This document shows, in pieces, positions 18,100 through 26,632 of a stretch of DNA of 64,000 nucleotides. Source of the DNA: Pseudoselenomonas ruminantium (GTDB taxonomy: Bacteria > Bacillota > Negativicutes > Selenomonadales > Selenomonadaceae); the NCBI GenBank assembly GCA_015058655.1, contig SVBX01000008.1:60723-124722 (forward strand), in the 5' to 3' direction. A model generated the notes under the pieces. That model saw only the letters and a list, made by a program, of their open reading frames with translations. It did not search any database and was not told where the DNA came from. A program made the translations under genes and the position numbers. Numbering within the stretch: position 1 is the stretch's first letter; every line of letters begins with the position of its first letter.

Positions 18100-18576
18100 T
18101 CAATCTGAACGGCGTGAACCCCGTCCCCCACGCTTGGAGTCAGTCTTGCGACGCAAATCAGTGAGACGCTCATCGCTGTCCTTCAGGAACTTGGAAAGCT
18201 TATCCTCAAAGGATGCAGAAGTACGAGCCCCACCGAAACGGCTCCCCTGCCTGTGGAAATCACGAGGTGCACGGGGTGCGCCACCCTGGGCACGGAAGGA
18301 AGAACCACCGGCTGCGGGACGCGCTGCCTCCTCAGGCTTCTTCTCCTGGAGCTGCTTGATGGAAAGACCTATCTTGCCACGCTCATCTATACTTACGACC
18401 TTGACCTTGACCTTGTCCCTTTCGTTCAGGAAGTCATGGACATCCTTCACATAGACATCGGCCACCTCTGAAATATGGATGAGTCCGGTCTTTCCCTCCG
18501 GCAACTCCACAAAAGCACCAAAATTGCTGATGCCCGTGACTACGCCCTCAACCACGCTGCCAACTTCAATGGACAA
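18100..18576 (-). CDS. S1 RNA-binding domain protein (YabR type)
   Basis: A 158 aa protein. Residues 3-75 form one S1 OB-fold (GSVVEGVVTGISNFGAFVEL; GLIHISEVADVYV), followed by a disordered, Arg/Gly/Ala-rich tail with KRGGRGSRRSD at the end. Its position between divIC and tilS matches yabR of Bacillus. It probably binds RNA or ribosomes; precise role unknown. The basic tail resembles RGG-type RNA-binding tails. Confidence 0.85.
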   Translation of the reverse strand: MSIEVGSVVEGVVTGISNFGAFVELPEGKTGLIHISEVADVYVKDVHDFLNERDKVKVKVVSIDERGKIGLSIKQLQEKKPEEAARPAAGGSSFRAQGGAPRAPRDFHRQGSRFGGARTSASFEDKLSKFLKDSDERLTDLRRKTDSKRGGRGSRRSD

Positions 18577-18640
18577 TGAAATTCTTCCTCCTTAAAGTGA
18601 ATGAGAATACATAGAGTATACCTTCAAGCCCCAAATCGTG

Positions 18641-18955
18641 TCAAGGATTAGCCTGCTTCCGTCCAGCTGTTCCCGGACTATAGGGCAGTTCCCCCTGACG
18701 GGTCATGCCCAGTTCCTCCCGGGCCAGCTTTTCTATGTAATCCATCTTGTTCAGATTTTCCCTCTCCTGACGAAGGGCCTCGTTCTCCTGTTTGGCTGTT
18801 GCCAGACGCTGCTCCGCGGCCTCCTGGTCTTCGCCGACCTGGCTCAGATACATTTGCTGGGAAATCATAATCGAAGAGAAATACGCTATCACCAGTATCA
18901 GCACCAGAAAGAACCAGCTGAAACGCCTTTTCTTAGGCTGACGAGCAGGTATCAT
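18641..18955 (-). CDS. divIC: FtsB/DivIC-family septum protein
   Basis: About 104 aa from ATG 18955, chosen because AGGAGG lies eight bases upstream. It has a short basic N-terminus (PKKRRF), one transmembrane helix (FFLVLILVIAYFSSIMI), then a long coiled coil (EDQEAAEQRLATAKQENEAL) and a YIEKLAREELGM motif typical of the family. It would act with FtsL/FtsQ-type partners in the divisome outside the cytoplasm. The divIC-yabR order is as in Bacillus. Confidence 0.85.
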   Translation of the reverse strand: MIPARQPKKRRFSWFFLVLILVIAYFSSIMISQQMYLSQVGEDQEAAEQRLATAKQENEALRQERENLNKMDYIEKLAREELGMTRQGELPYSPGTAGRKQANP

Positions 18956-19075
18956 GCCCATTCCCTCCTCTTGCTTAACATCATACCCCTTTATAATACC
19001 TGCAAATAAGCTTCCTTGCAAGCATTAAGGAGATTTTTCATGTAAATTTCCCGTAAAAATTATTCCACGCAAAGA

Positions 19076-19534
19076 TCAGTGATCCGACCACTGAAAATAA
19101 TCCGTGCTGGCTATACGACGATAAATAGACTTGCAGTACGGACAGGAAAAATGTTCCTCCACATTTTCCATATCAGGCTTGCCGTTCACCAAAGTCACAG
19201 GACGGCCTTCCACATAATCCATGCGCTCGCCACAACGAGGGCATTCACATTTGCCGTCTGCCTCCCGCTTGAGCCGGGTGGGCGGAATATCACTTGTCTT
19301 CAACATCTTCCGAGGCTTCTTGGGCAAGGGAAATACATCGTAAAATCCCGATCCAAGCAACTCCCTGTAAAAGACGCCGCAGTCATGGCACTCGTACTTG
19401 GGCAGGATAGAATCCATGTCGGCTCTGCCCCCCACCAGTTGCACCGCCTCACCTTCCACATATTTGAGTTCCTTCCCACAAGTGGGGCAAACAAAATTAC
19501 TTTGGGCATTTCGCTCCAGTTTCGTCACTGACAT
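19076..19534 (-). CDS. Duplicated zinc-ribbon protein of unknown function
   Basis: A 152 aa protein made of two tandem copies of one unit: FVCPTCGKELKYVEGEAVQL...YECHDCGVFYREL and CECPRCGERMDYVEGRPVTL...FSCPYCKSIYRRI. Each has two CxxC knuckles, so each unit should hold one zinc. Shared motifs (YVEG, LV.G+.DM) show internal duplication. No membrane segment. Function unknown; it could be a nucleic-acid or protein-interaction adaptor. Confidence 0.7.
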   Translation of the reverse strand: MSVTKLERNAQSNFVCPTCGKELKYVEGEAVQLVGGRADMDSILPKYECHDCGVFYRELLGSGFYDVFPLPKKPRKMLKTSDIPPTRLKREADGKCECPRCGERMDYVEGRPVTLVNGKPDMENVEEHFSCPYCKSIYRRIASTDYFQWSDH

Positions 19535-19621
19535 TCATGTCCACCGCACTTTCCGACTGCAGGCAGCAAGCAGTCCAGTCTAAACGCCATCCTAATATGT
19601 CTTTAATTCCCCATGCAAAGG

Positions 19622-19660
19622 AAAAAACCTGCCGCCCCAAAAAAAATTTAGGAACGGCAG
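19622..19660 (-). terminator. Terminator overlapping the end of the glycosyltransferase gene
   Basis: Stem CTGCCG/CGGCAG with the gene's TAA inside the loop, followed by T6 on the minus strand. Confidence 0.65.
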
Positions 19661-20769
19661 AACTCCAATATTTTTTCTGCAATAAGCGAAGCCGCTTCAG
19701 GGCGGGCGCAAGCGCGGGACTTCTCTCCCATGGAGGCGAGCCCTCCCTGCAAAAGCTCCGTCACCGCCCGGGCAAGGGGCTCTCCCGGATGCAGCCAGAG
19801 AGCTGCGCCATGACGGGTGGCATAAACGGCATTTTCCGTTTCCGGGCCGGGGATGGGGTCATGCAGCAGCATTGGCAGCCCCAGCACGAAGGCCTCGCTT
19901 ATGGTAAGCCCCCCAGGCTTGGTAATCAAAAGATCCGACGCCCCCATGAGGCGTCGTGCCTCATCCGTATAGCCCCAGCAGCGAATGGCATGATGAGACT
20001 CACGGCTTATGGCCTGCACTTTGGCAAGGAGCTTTTCATTTCTTCCCGCTATCACCAGCAACTGCAATTTTTGCGGCAGCTTTTCCAACTGCCGCAAAGT
20101 CTCGTCAAGCCCCCCCAGGCCTAAACCGCCACCCATCAAAAGCACCGTGGGCAGCTCATCCAGTCCGAGCTCCTTCCTCAGTTCCCCTTTGGGCAGCATC
20201 TCCCTGAGTTCCATAGAAACAGGAATCCCCGATGCCACAGCCAGCTGGGGCTTCAAGCCCCTCTTTTCAATCTCTTCTTTCATGGACTCCGTAGCCATGA
20301 AGTAAGCATCTACCTGAGGGTAAAGCCAAATCTGGTGCAAACTGTAATCTGTCATCACCACTGCCAAAGGCAGATTCCTTTTCTCTGCGCTGCCTTTCTT
20401 CTTCAGCAGAGCACAGGCTCCCTCAGGAAAAGGATGAGTGCAGAGTACCAGGTCTGGCTGATATTGGGCCAGAATCTTCCTCAGCACCGGCAGCATCAGA
20501 CAGGAAAAGGCTCCCTGGGCAAGACTGCCACCGGAACCCTCCCCAGAGAGCTTGTAGCAATGATCATAAAGATTCGGCACCAGCGCCAGAATGATGAGAT
20601 AAAGTTTTTTCATCAGCCAGTGGAGGAAAGAAATTTCCCGTGACATAAAATCAACGGTAAAAAGTTCAGTTTCCGGTGCCTGCCTCCTAAGCTCCTCCGC
20701 CACCGCCTGAGCAGCCTTGATATGCCCTGAGCCTACAGAAGCGGTCAGGATCAGGATGCGCTTCTTCAT
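19648..20769 (-). CDS. MGDG-synthase/UgtP-like glycosyltransferase
   Basis: A 373 aa GT-B glycosyltransferase of the family (GT28) that contains diacylglycerol glycosyltransferases. The N-terminal MGDG-synthase-type domain begins ILILTASVGSGHIKAAQAVAEEL and continues with FLHWLMKKLYL. The C-terminal nucleotide-sugar half has LLMGGGLGLGG and DLLITKPGGLTISEAF around residues 285-300. It probably adds a sugar to a membrane lipid from UDP-sugar; acceptor and sugar are inferred. It overlaps the upstream SDR gene by four bases. Confidence 0.8.
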   Translation of the reverse strand: MKKRILILTASVGSGHIKAAQAVAEELRRQAPETELFTVDFMSREISFLHWLMKKLYLIILALVPNLYDHCYKLSGEGSGGSLAQGAFSCLMLPVLRKILAQYQPDLVLCTHPFPEGACALLKKKGSAEKRNLPLAVVMTDYSLHQIWLYPQVDAYFMATESMKEEIEKRGLKPQLAVASGIPVSMELREMLPKGELRKELGLDELPTVLLMGGGLGLGGLDETLRQLEKLPQKLQLLVIAGRNEKLLAKVQAISRESHHAIRCWGYTDEARRLMGASDLLITKPGGLTISEAFVLGLPMLLHDPIPGPETENAVYATRHGAALWLHPGEPLARAVTELLQGGLASMGEKSRACARPEAASLIAEKILEFCRS

Positions 20770-21536
20770 GCCGTCAGTCCTCCGTCCACTCCCCAGACCG
20801 CTCCCGTTACAAAAGAAGCAGCTGGAGAAGCCAGGAAGACTATGAGAGAAGCCGCCTCCTCAGGGGTACCTATGCGTCCCAGGGGATATACAGAAGCCAT
20901 CTCCCCCAGGGCTGACTCACGGTTTGGACTCTCCGCCAGTTGCTTTTCTGTCAGCGGCGTCAGTATGTCCCCCGGAGCAATGGCATTCACGCGCACGCCG
21001 AGGGAAGCAAGCTCCAGAGCCATGGCTCTGGTAAAGAGCACCACCGCACCCTTGCTGGCGCAATAAGCGCTGCAGTAGTAATTGCCATGCACTCCGGCAT
21101 CAGAAGCCACATTCACCACATTGCCCCGCACCCGCTTCAATTCCGGCAGGGCTGCCTGGGTGAGCCAGAAAGTCCCCTTGACATTGACCGAAAGGATTTC
21201 GTCCAGCATATCCTCCGTCAGGTCTTCCAGAGCGCCTTCGCGATAGAGACCGGCGGAATTTACCAGCGCATCCAGGCTCCCAAAAGCCGTCACCGTTTCC
21301 TTCACAGCCTTCTGGCAGTCCTTCCTGCTGGTCACATCGCCTTGAATGTATCTCATGTTCTCCCGGGGAAAGCTCTCACGCAGATGAGCCAGGGCCTCCT
21401 GCCCACGCTTGATGCTGCGCCCCAGAAGAGCTACCCTGCCCCCTGCCTGCAGGAACAAGCCGGCGGCAGAGAGGCCAATGCCAGAGGTGCCGCCTGAAAG
21501 CAGCACAACCTTCCCCCTCATATCCATCAGATCCAT
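20766..21536 (-). CDS. Short-chain dehydrogenase/reductase
   Basis: About 256 aa. NAD(P)-dependent oxidoreductase of the classical SDR type: nucleotide motif LLSGGTSGIGLSAA near the start, NSAGLY, catalytic Ser in NVASDAG and the Tyr-x3-Lys pair in YCASKGAV. ATG 21536 is chosen for the GGGGGA five bases upstream; several other in-frame starts exist. Its stop overlaps the glycosyltransferase start, so the two may act on the same lipid or cell-envelope precursor. Substrate unknown. Confidence 0.82.
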   Translation of the reverse strand: MDLMDMRGKVVLLSGGTSGIGLSAAGLFLQAGGRVALLGRSIKRGQEALAHLRESFPRENMRYIQGDVTSRKDCQKAVKETVTAFGSLDALVNSAGLYREGALEDLTEDMLDEILSVNVKGTFWLTQAALPELKRVRGNVVNVASDAGVHGNYYCSAYCASKGAVVLFTRAMALELASLGVRVNAIAPGDILTPLTEKQLAESPNRESALGEMASVYPLGRIGTPEEAASLIVFLASPAASFVTGAVWGVDGGLTA

Positions 21537-21555
21537 AAAGTCCCCCATATGCACG

Positions 21556-21588
21556 AAAAACCGGGCCCCAAGCGGGAACCCGGCCTTT
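21556..21588 (-). terminator. Intrinsic terminator of the HU gene
   Basis: ACCGGG...CCCGGT stem with an inner CCC/GGG pairing and T5 on the minus strand. It sits directly before the SDR ribosome site. Confidence 0.8.
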
Positions 21589-21609
21589 CAAAACTTATCA
21601 ATGCAGTAA

Positions 21610-21882
21610 TCAGTTCACAGCATCCTTCAGAGCCTTGCCTGCCTTGAACACGGGGTTCTTGGAAGCGGGAATCTGAATATCCTCGCCGGTGCGGGGATTG
21701 CGGCCCGTACGAGCTGCGCGCTCCTTCACCTCGAAGGTACCAAAGCCAATGATCTGGATTTTGTCACCCTCGACGAGAGCCTGCTGGACCGTAGTAAACA
21801 GAGCGTTTACTGCCTTCTCAGCATCTTTTTTGGTCAAACCTGCTGTTTCAGCTACATTAGCTACCAATTCAGTTTTGTTCAC
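21610..21882 (-). CDS. hup: HU family DNA-binding protein
   Basis: A 90 aa histone-like dimeric protein that bends and compacts DNA. The typical sequence runs from [16 protein letters not shown] through the flexible arm [16 protein letters not shown] to [11 protein letters not shown]. The start is GTG at 21882, eight bases after AAGGAGG. It lies between the YabN-type methylase and the SDR gene. Confidence 0.96.
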   Translation of the reverse strand: MNKTELVANVAETAGLTKKDAEKAVNALFTTVQQALVEGDKIQIIGFGTFEVKERAARTGRNPRTGEDIQIPASKNPVFKAGKALKDAVN

Positions 21883-22018
21883 AACCGTAGCCTCCTTAAA
21901 AGAGTTTTTTCGGGAAAGATGAATCAGTCCATCATATTCCTGTCTGGTAGGTTTTATTCGCCAAGAAGCGCCATATTCCTACCTGCTTAGAAGAATTTAC
22001 CAAAAAAACCTAGAAAAA

Positions 22019-22714
22019 TCAAGGCTTTTCAATAAAAAAAGGCTCTTTGGGCACAAAAAAGGTGGTCAAATGGTCGATATCCGGCTGACGATCCAGCTCA
22101 TAGAGGGGAATCCTTCTCAGAGACTGGTCTGGCAAAGCGAGGTTATGGATGTATATGCCCTCGTATTCATCACCATAAAGTTCCATCAAAGCCAGTTTCG
22201 TATCTGAGGCAATCTGCTGATGATAAACCTGGCTCACCACCAAGGATTGCAGCGGCCGTTCCTTCAGTTTCAGCACATCCTCCGCATCGATGATGGTAAG
22301 GCCCTCGATGGGGTCAATGCCCAGAGTGGTATACATGACCTCCACGAAGCTCATGCCCGGCAGGATCTCCACCTCCACCGAGGTTTCCTTGGCCATTTCC
22401 CGCAGCAGCACCACCGTGCGCTCTGCCACCAGGGGGCTGCCGGGGACGGCATAGAGAAAGTCCCCCTCCTCCTGAGCCCGCTTCAGCAAATCCCTGGCAA
22501 TAGCGGTATAAAGCTCCTCGAAGCTGCCTGCCTGCTCATAGAAATTATCATAGGTAGAAAACTCGATGCCCGCGGCCCTGATATCCTCCACCGTAGGATG
22601 GATGGCGGTGCGCAGCACCACCGGCAGTTCCTTAGAACTCAGCAGCTGCCAGCTTTCCCGGGTAATGAGCCCGGCCCTGCCCGGCCCCAGGCCCAGGACT
22701 GTTATCTTTGCCAT
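22019..22714 (-). CDS. Tetrapyrrole-methylase-fold protein (YabN N-terminal domain only)
   Basis: A 231 aa SAM-dependent methylase-fold protein. ITVLGLGPGRAGLITRE at residues 3-19 and YAVPGSPLVAERTVVLL near 89-105 are the tetrapyrrole methylase GLGPG and PGxP motifs. The match, and the position right after mfd, fit the N-terminal half of Bacillus YabN; the MazG pyrophosphohydrolase half is absent, ending at EPFFIEKP. Its start lies inside the last 83 bases of mfd. Real substrate unknown. Confidence 0.8.
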   Translation of the reverse strand: MAKITVLGLGPGRAGLITRESWQLLSSKELPVVLRTAIHPTVEDIRAAGIEFSTYDNFYEQAGSFEELYTAIARDLLKRAQEEGDFLYAVPGSPLVAERTVVLLREMAKETSVEVEILPGMSFVEVMYTTLGIDPIEGLTIIDAEDVLKLKERPLQSLVVSQVYHQQIASDTKLALMELYGDEYEGIYIHNLALPDQSLRRIPLYELDRQPDIDHLTTFFVPKEPFFIEKP

Positions 22715-25700
22715 TTATCTTTTTCTCCTTCGCACTCTTCATTTTTTCCGTCTGGCTGGCCATGGCCGCCTCCTCGTCTCCGTCTGCCAGGAGCAGCACC
22801 CGCAGCACGAAAGAAGCGATATTTTTCTTCTTGGCCTCTGTCAGGCCTATCTCATAATCACCTGTCTTGATGATGCGGCGCAGGTTGTGGCCGAAATACT
22901 TGTCTATGAGCATGAGGCCCTTGGCGGGCAGGCGCCGCCCCGGCATGAGATGCAGGGCCAGAGCCTTGGGCTGGACAATCACTGAGCGCAGCCCCAGCGC
23001 TCTGGCGTGGTTCTTGATGCGGGCAGCCTCCAGCAGGTTTCTGGCCGGAGCTGAGAGCTCGCCGAAGCGGTCCCGCATTTCCTCATAGAGAGCCTTTACC
23101 TCCTCGTCGCTGCGGATGGCGGCAATGCGCTGGTAAATCTCTATCTTGTGCATGGCATCACCTATGTAGTCAGCATCCAGATAGGCTTCGCAGGAAAGGT
23201 CGATGATGGGGTCAGGAGGCGGCTCCAGCACCGCGTCCTTCTTGCCGTGCTTCAGATTTTCCACCGCTTCTTCCAGCAGCTTGCAGTACATCTCAAAGCC
23301 CACGCTGGCAATATGCCCATGCTGCTGGGAGCCCAAGAGGTTGCCCGCCCCCCGGATTTCCAGATCCCGCATGGCTATCTTGAAGCCCGCCCCCAGCTGG
23401 GCGAATTCCTTCATGGCCTGCAGCCTCTTTTCCGCTGTCTCCGTGAGGATCTTGTCCCCCTGATAGACGAAGTAGGCAAAGGCCATGTGGTGGGAGCGTC
23501 CCACCCGCCCCCGCATCTGGTAGAGCTGGGAAAGGCCGAAGTGGTCGGCGTTGTAAACGATGATGGTATTGGCATTGGCCACATCCAGGCCGTTTTCCAC
23601 AATGCTGGTAGCCAGGAGGATGTCATAGCGTCCTTCGTAGAAATCCATCATCACCTGCTCCAGCATTTCCTCCGGCATCTGGCCGTGGGCGGTCATGATG
23701 CGGGCATCCGGCACCATATCCTGCAAGTGGTCCCGCATGCGGTCGATGGTGTCCACCCGGTTGTAGACAAAGTACACCTGCCCGCCCCGTTTGATTTCGC
23801 GCTTGATGGCGCCGGAGATAACCGCGTCGTTGTTCTCCACCACATAGGTCTGCACCGGGAAGCGCTCGGCTGGCGGCGTCTCGATGATGCTCATATCCCT
23901 GGCCCCCACCAGGGACATGTGGAGGGTACGGGGAATGGGAGTAGCCGACAGGGTCAGCACATCAAGTCCCGCCGACAGGCTGCGGATCTTTTCCTTCTGC
24001 TTCACCCCGAAGCGCTGCTCCTCGTCCACAATGAGAAGCCCCAAATCCTTGAACTGCACCTTTTTCCTGTTCAAAATGGCATGGGTGCCGATGAGAATGT
24101 CCACCTGTCCCAATTTCACCTTTTCCAGGGTCTGCTTCTGCTCCTTGGCGGAACGGAAGCGGCAGATGACATCTACCTTGGGGGCAAAGTCGGCAAAGCG
24201 GGAGGTGAAGGTCTGGTAATGCTGCTGGGCCAGCACCGTAGTGGGCACCAGCACTGCCACCTGCTTGCCGTCCATGGCGGCCTTGTAAGCCGCCCGGATA
24301 GCCACCTCCGTCTTGCCAAAGCCCACATCCCCGCAAAGCAGGCGGTCCATGGGCTTTTCCTTTTCCATATCCTCCTTGATTTCCTCGATGGCCTTCAGCT
24401 GATCCTCTGTCTCCTGATAGGGGAAAGCCTCCTCAAACTCGTGCTGGGTGGCATCGTCAGGAGAAAAAGCTATGCCCTTTGCCTCCCGGCGCTGGGCATA
24501 AATCTCGATGAGCTTTTGGGCAATATCCTCCACGGACTTCTTGGCCCGGGCCTTGGCCTTGGCCCACTCGGTGCCGCCCATGCGGTGGAGCCGGGGCACC
24601 TCGCCCTCGGAACCGATGTACTTCTGCAGGAGATTCACCTGCTCAGTAGGTACAAAGAGCTTATCATCCCCGCCGTATTTGATGTGGAGATAGTCCTTGT
24701 GCACTCCCCCTACCTCAAGGGTTTCCACCCCCAGGTATTTGCCGATGCCGTGGTTCACATGCACCACATAGTCCCCAGGCTTGATGTCCCGGAAATGGGA
24801 CAGCTTTTCTCCCTTGGGTGTGCGCTTTACTCCCTGCCGCTTCTGATGGCCGAAGATATCCTTCTCTGTCACCACCACCAGCTGGGCCGCCGCCATTTCA
24901 AAGCCGGAAGTCAGGGCACCTACCTGGATATTCACCAGGCCCTTTTCCAGCGTCTCACCCTCTTTGATGACCAAGGAGGGAATGCGCTTCCGCGCAAAGA
25001 ACTCCCGGATGCTGTTGGCCTTGTCCCGGGCATTCAAGAGAATCAGCACCTGCTGCTTCTGCCCCAGCCAGCGGCTGGCCTCGCTTTCCAAAAGATCCAT
25101 CTGCCGATGGAAGGGTGTCATATTGGTGGAAGTGATGCTGACGGTGTTTTCCGGCTCCGCCCCCAGCACCTGCTGCAGCATCAGGGCAGAGTATATGACC
25201 CTGTTGCCCCTGGCACCTTCAATGAGATTTTCCCAGCTGAAAATGGAGTTCTTGATCTCCGGGTTCTCCTTCACCATGGTGCGGATCTGCTCACGGATGC
25301 GGGTGGGTTCGTCAAAGATAACTGCCCCCCTGCCCCCCAGGTAGCTGAGGAAAGGCTCCGGCTTCCCATTGCTGTCAGTCTGCAGCGAGGGCAGCACCGT
25401 GATTTCCGACAGCCCTGCCGACTTATCCGAGCGCATGGTGGAGAGGTCAAACTCTCTCAAAGACTCAATCTCGTCATCAAAGAACTCCAGCCGCACAGGG
25501 GCCAGAGCATTGATGGCAAAGATATCCATGATGCCGCCCCTGGCGCTGAACTGCCCGGCCCGCTCCACTTCCTCAGTGCGCTCATACCCCAGCTCCGTCA
25601 GCCGCTGGATGAGTTTTTCCCGGGGCAGGACTTCCCCCAGTTTTATAGAAAGGGCCAGCCGCTGGAAATCCGCAGGGCTTAGCCCCTTCTGCACCGCTGC

Positions 25701-26069
25701 CGCTGCCTGGGAAAGGATGATGACCTTCTCCTTGCGCATGAGCCGCCCCAGCACATCCATACGGCGGGCACTGCGCTCGATGCTTTTGGCTGCTGCCTGA
25801 ATCTCCATCAGGTCGACTTCCGGCAGTTCCAGCACCGGCACCCCCGGCAACAGCAAGGAAAGATCTTCCCTCCACTCCTCCAGAGACTCCCTGCTATGGA
25901 GGATGATCACCATAGGCTGAGGCCCCGCCTCATAGCAGGCCGCCACCGCCGCATGTTTCTGGGATCCCCCCAGACCATAGGCCAGAGTCTCAGCCGCCCC
26001 CCCACAGAAGCATTCCTGCAATCGCTGCAGGGACTTGTCCTGCAGCATGGCCGCAAAAAGTGAATGCAT
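22632..26069 (-). CDS. mfd: Transcription-repair coupling factor Mfd
   Basis: About 1145 aa from ATG 26069 (MHSLFAAML), with AGAGGTG upstream. Mfd removes RNA polymerase stalled at lesions and recruits UvrA. UvrB-like N-terminal domains are followed by the RNAP-interacting domain (KPGDYVVHVNHGIGKYLGVE), RecG-like helicase motors with DRLLCGDVGFGKTEVAIRAA and LLIVDEEQRFGVKQKE, and a TRCF C-terminal domain. The last 25 residues are a Gly/Pro-rich tail encoded by the overlap with the next gene, probably an extension past the conserved end. Confidence 0.96.
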   Translation of the reverse strand: MHSLFAAMLQDKSLQRLQECFCGGAAETLAYGLGGSQKHAAVAACYEAGPQPMVIILHSRESLEEWREDLSLLLPGVPVLELPEVDLMEIQAAAKSIERSARRMDVLGRLMRKEKVIILSQAAAAVQKGLSPADFQRLALSIKLGEVLPREKLIQRLTELGYERTEEVERAGQFSARGGIMDIFAINALAPVRLEFFDDEIESLREFDLSTMRSDKSAGLSEITVLPSLQTDSNGKPEPFLSYLGGRGAVIFDEPTRIREQIRTMVKENPEIKNSIFSWENLIEGARGNRVIYSALMLQQVLGAEPENTVSITSTNMTPFHRQMDLLESEASRWLGQKQQVLILLNARDKANSIREFFARKRIPSLVIKEGETLEKGLVNIQVGALTSGFEMAAAQLVVVTEKDIFGHQKRQGVKRTPKGEKLSHFRDIKPGDYVVHVNHGIGKYLGVETLEVGGVHKDYLHIKYGGDDKLFVPTEQVNLLQKYIGSEGEVPRLHRMGGTEWAKAKARAKKSVEDIAQKLIEIYAQRREAKGIAFSPDDATQHEFEEAFPYQETEDQLKAIEEIKEDMEKEKPMDRLLCGDVGFGKTEVAIRAAYKAAMDGKQVAVLVPTTVLAQQHYQTFTSRFADFAPKVDVICRFRSAKEQKQTLEKVKLGQVDILIGTHAILNRKKVQFKDLGLLIVDEEQRFGVKQKEKIRSLSAGLDVLTLSATPIPRTLHMSLVGARDMSIIETPPAERFPVQTYVVENNDAVISGAIKREIKRGGQVYFVYNRVDTIDRMRDHLQDMVPDARIMTAHGQMPEEMLEQVMMDFYEGRYDILLATSIVENGLDVANANTIIVYNADHFGLSQLYQMRGRVGRSHHMAFAYFVYQGDKILTETAEKRLQAMKEFAQLGAGFKIAMRDLEIRGAGNLLGSQQHGHIASVGFEMYCKLLEEAVENLKHGKKDAVLEPPPDPIIDLSCEAYLDADYIGDAMHKIEIYQRIAAIRSDEEVKALYEEMRDRFGELSAPARNLLEAARIKNHARALGLRSVIVQPKALALHLMPGRRLPAKGLMLIDKYFGHNLRRIIKTGDYEIGLTEAKKKNIASFVLRVLLLADGDEEAAMASQTEKMKSAKEKKINGKDNSPGPGAGQGRAHYPGKLAAAEF

Positions 26070-26114
26070 AGCTACACCTCTTGTTTTCCTTCCGTTATTT
26101 TCTCCCAAAACACG

Positions 26115-26151
26115 AAAAACAGGACTGTCACCGGGGAAACGGTGATAGTCC
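26115..26151 (-). terminator. Terminator-like hairpin in the mfd leader
   Basis: GGACTATCACCG pairs with CGGTGACAGTCC and is followed by T5 on the minus strand. It lies between the mfd promoter and start codon, so it may be an attenuator. Confidence 0.6.
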
Positions 26152-26177
26152 CTGCTATATACATCTACATTGGTTTA

Positions 26178-26206
26178 ATCATATGATAATCTACCGACCT
26201 AGTCAA
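26178..26206 (-). promoter_or_regulatory. Promoter of mfd
   Basis: Minus strand: TTGACT, 17 bp, TATGAT. It places the transcript start about 100 bases before the mfd ATG. Confidence 0.7.
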
Positions 26207-26356
26207 TAGGAAGTTGCTAACTGAACTACGCCTGCATCCATATATTTTCTTTATATCGTGACCTGTGCTTCTCCTCCGCTATTCCCCCTAGCCACTGCCA
26301 ATAGTAAAATTTCATGGCAGAAGATATAGTAAACATACTTAGAAATGACAACATAA

Positions 26357-26483
26357 GCCTTTCCCTTGAGGGGAAGGTGCTCCGTTAGGGGCAGTGAGCA
26401 TTCTCTCGTTTATCTGCCTTATCGTTTTCATTCGCACCTCATCCGTCAGCCTTTGGCTGCCACCTTCCCCTCAAGGGGAAGGC
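26357..26483. repeat. 127-bp MITE-like element with 23-bp terminal inverted repeats
   Basis: The ends are 22/23 identical in inverted orientation (GCCTTNCCCTTGAGGGGAAG core). The interior has no ORF but has a small CAGCCAAAGGCTG hairpin. It occupies the mfd/permease gap; the rest of that gap (26207-26632) shows nothing else clear. Confidence 0.65.
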
Positions 26484-26632
26484 AAGTTTTGACCCGCATA
26501 GAAATTATGAAACGCCCCTGACGGCATAACAACGCTGTTCCAGTTCTGCCTTTAGCAAAACTTTCTCTGGCTAAAACTGCACTTTTGAAGTATAATTCTA
26601 TCTTGATTTCATAAAAGGAGTATCTTATCAAC

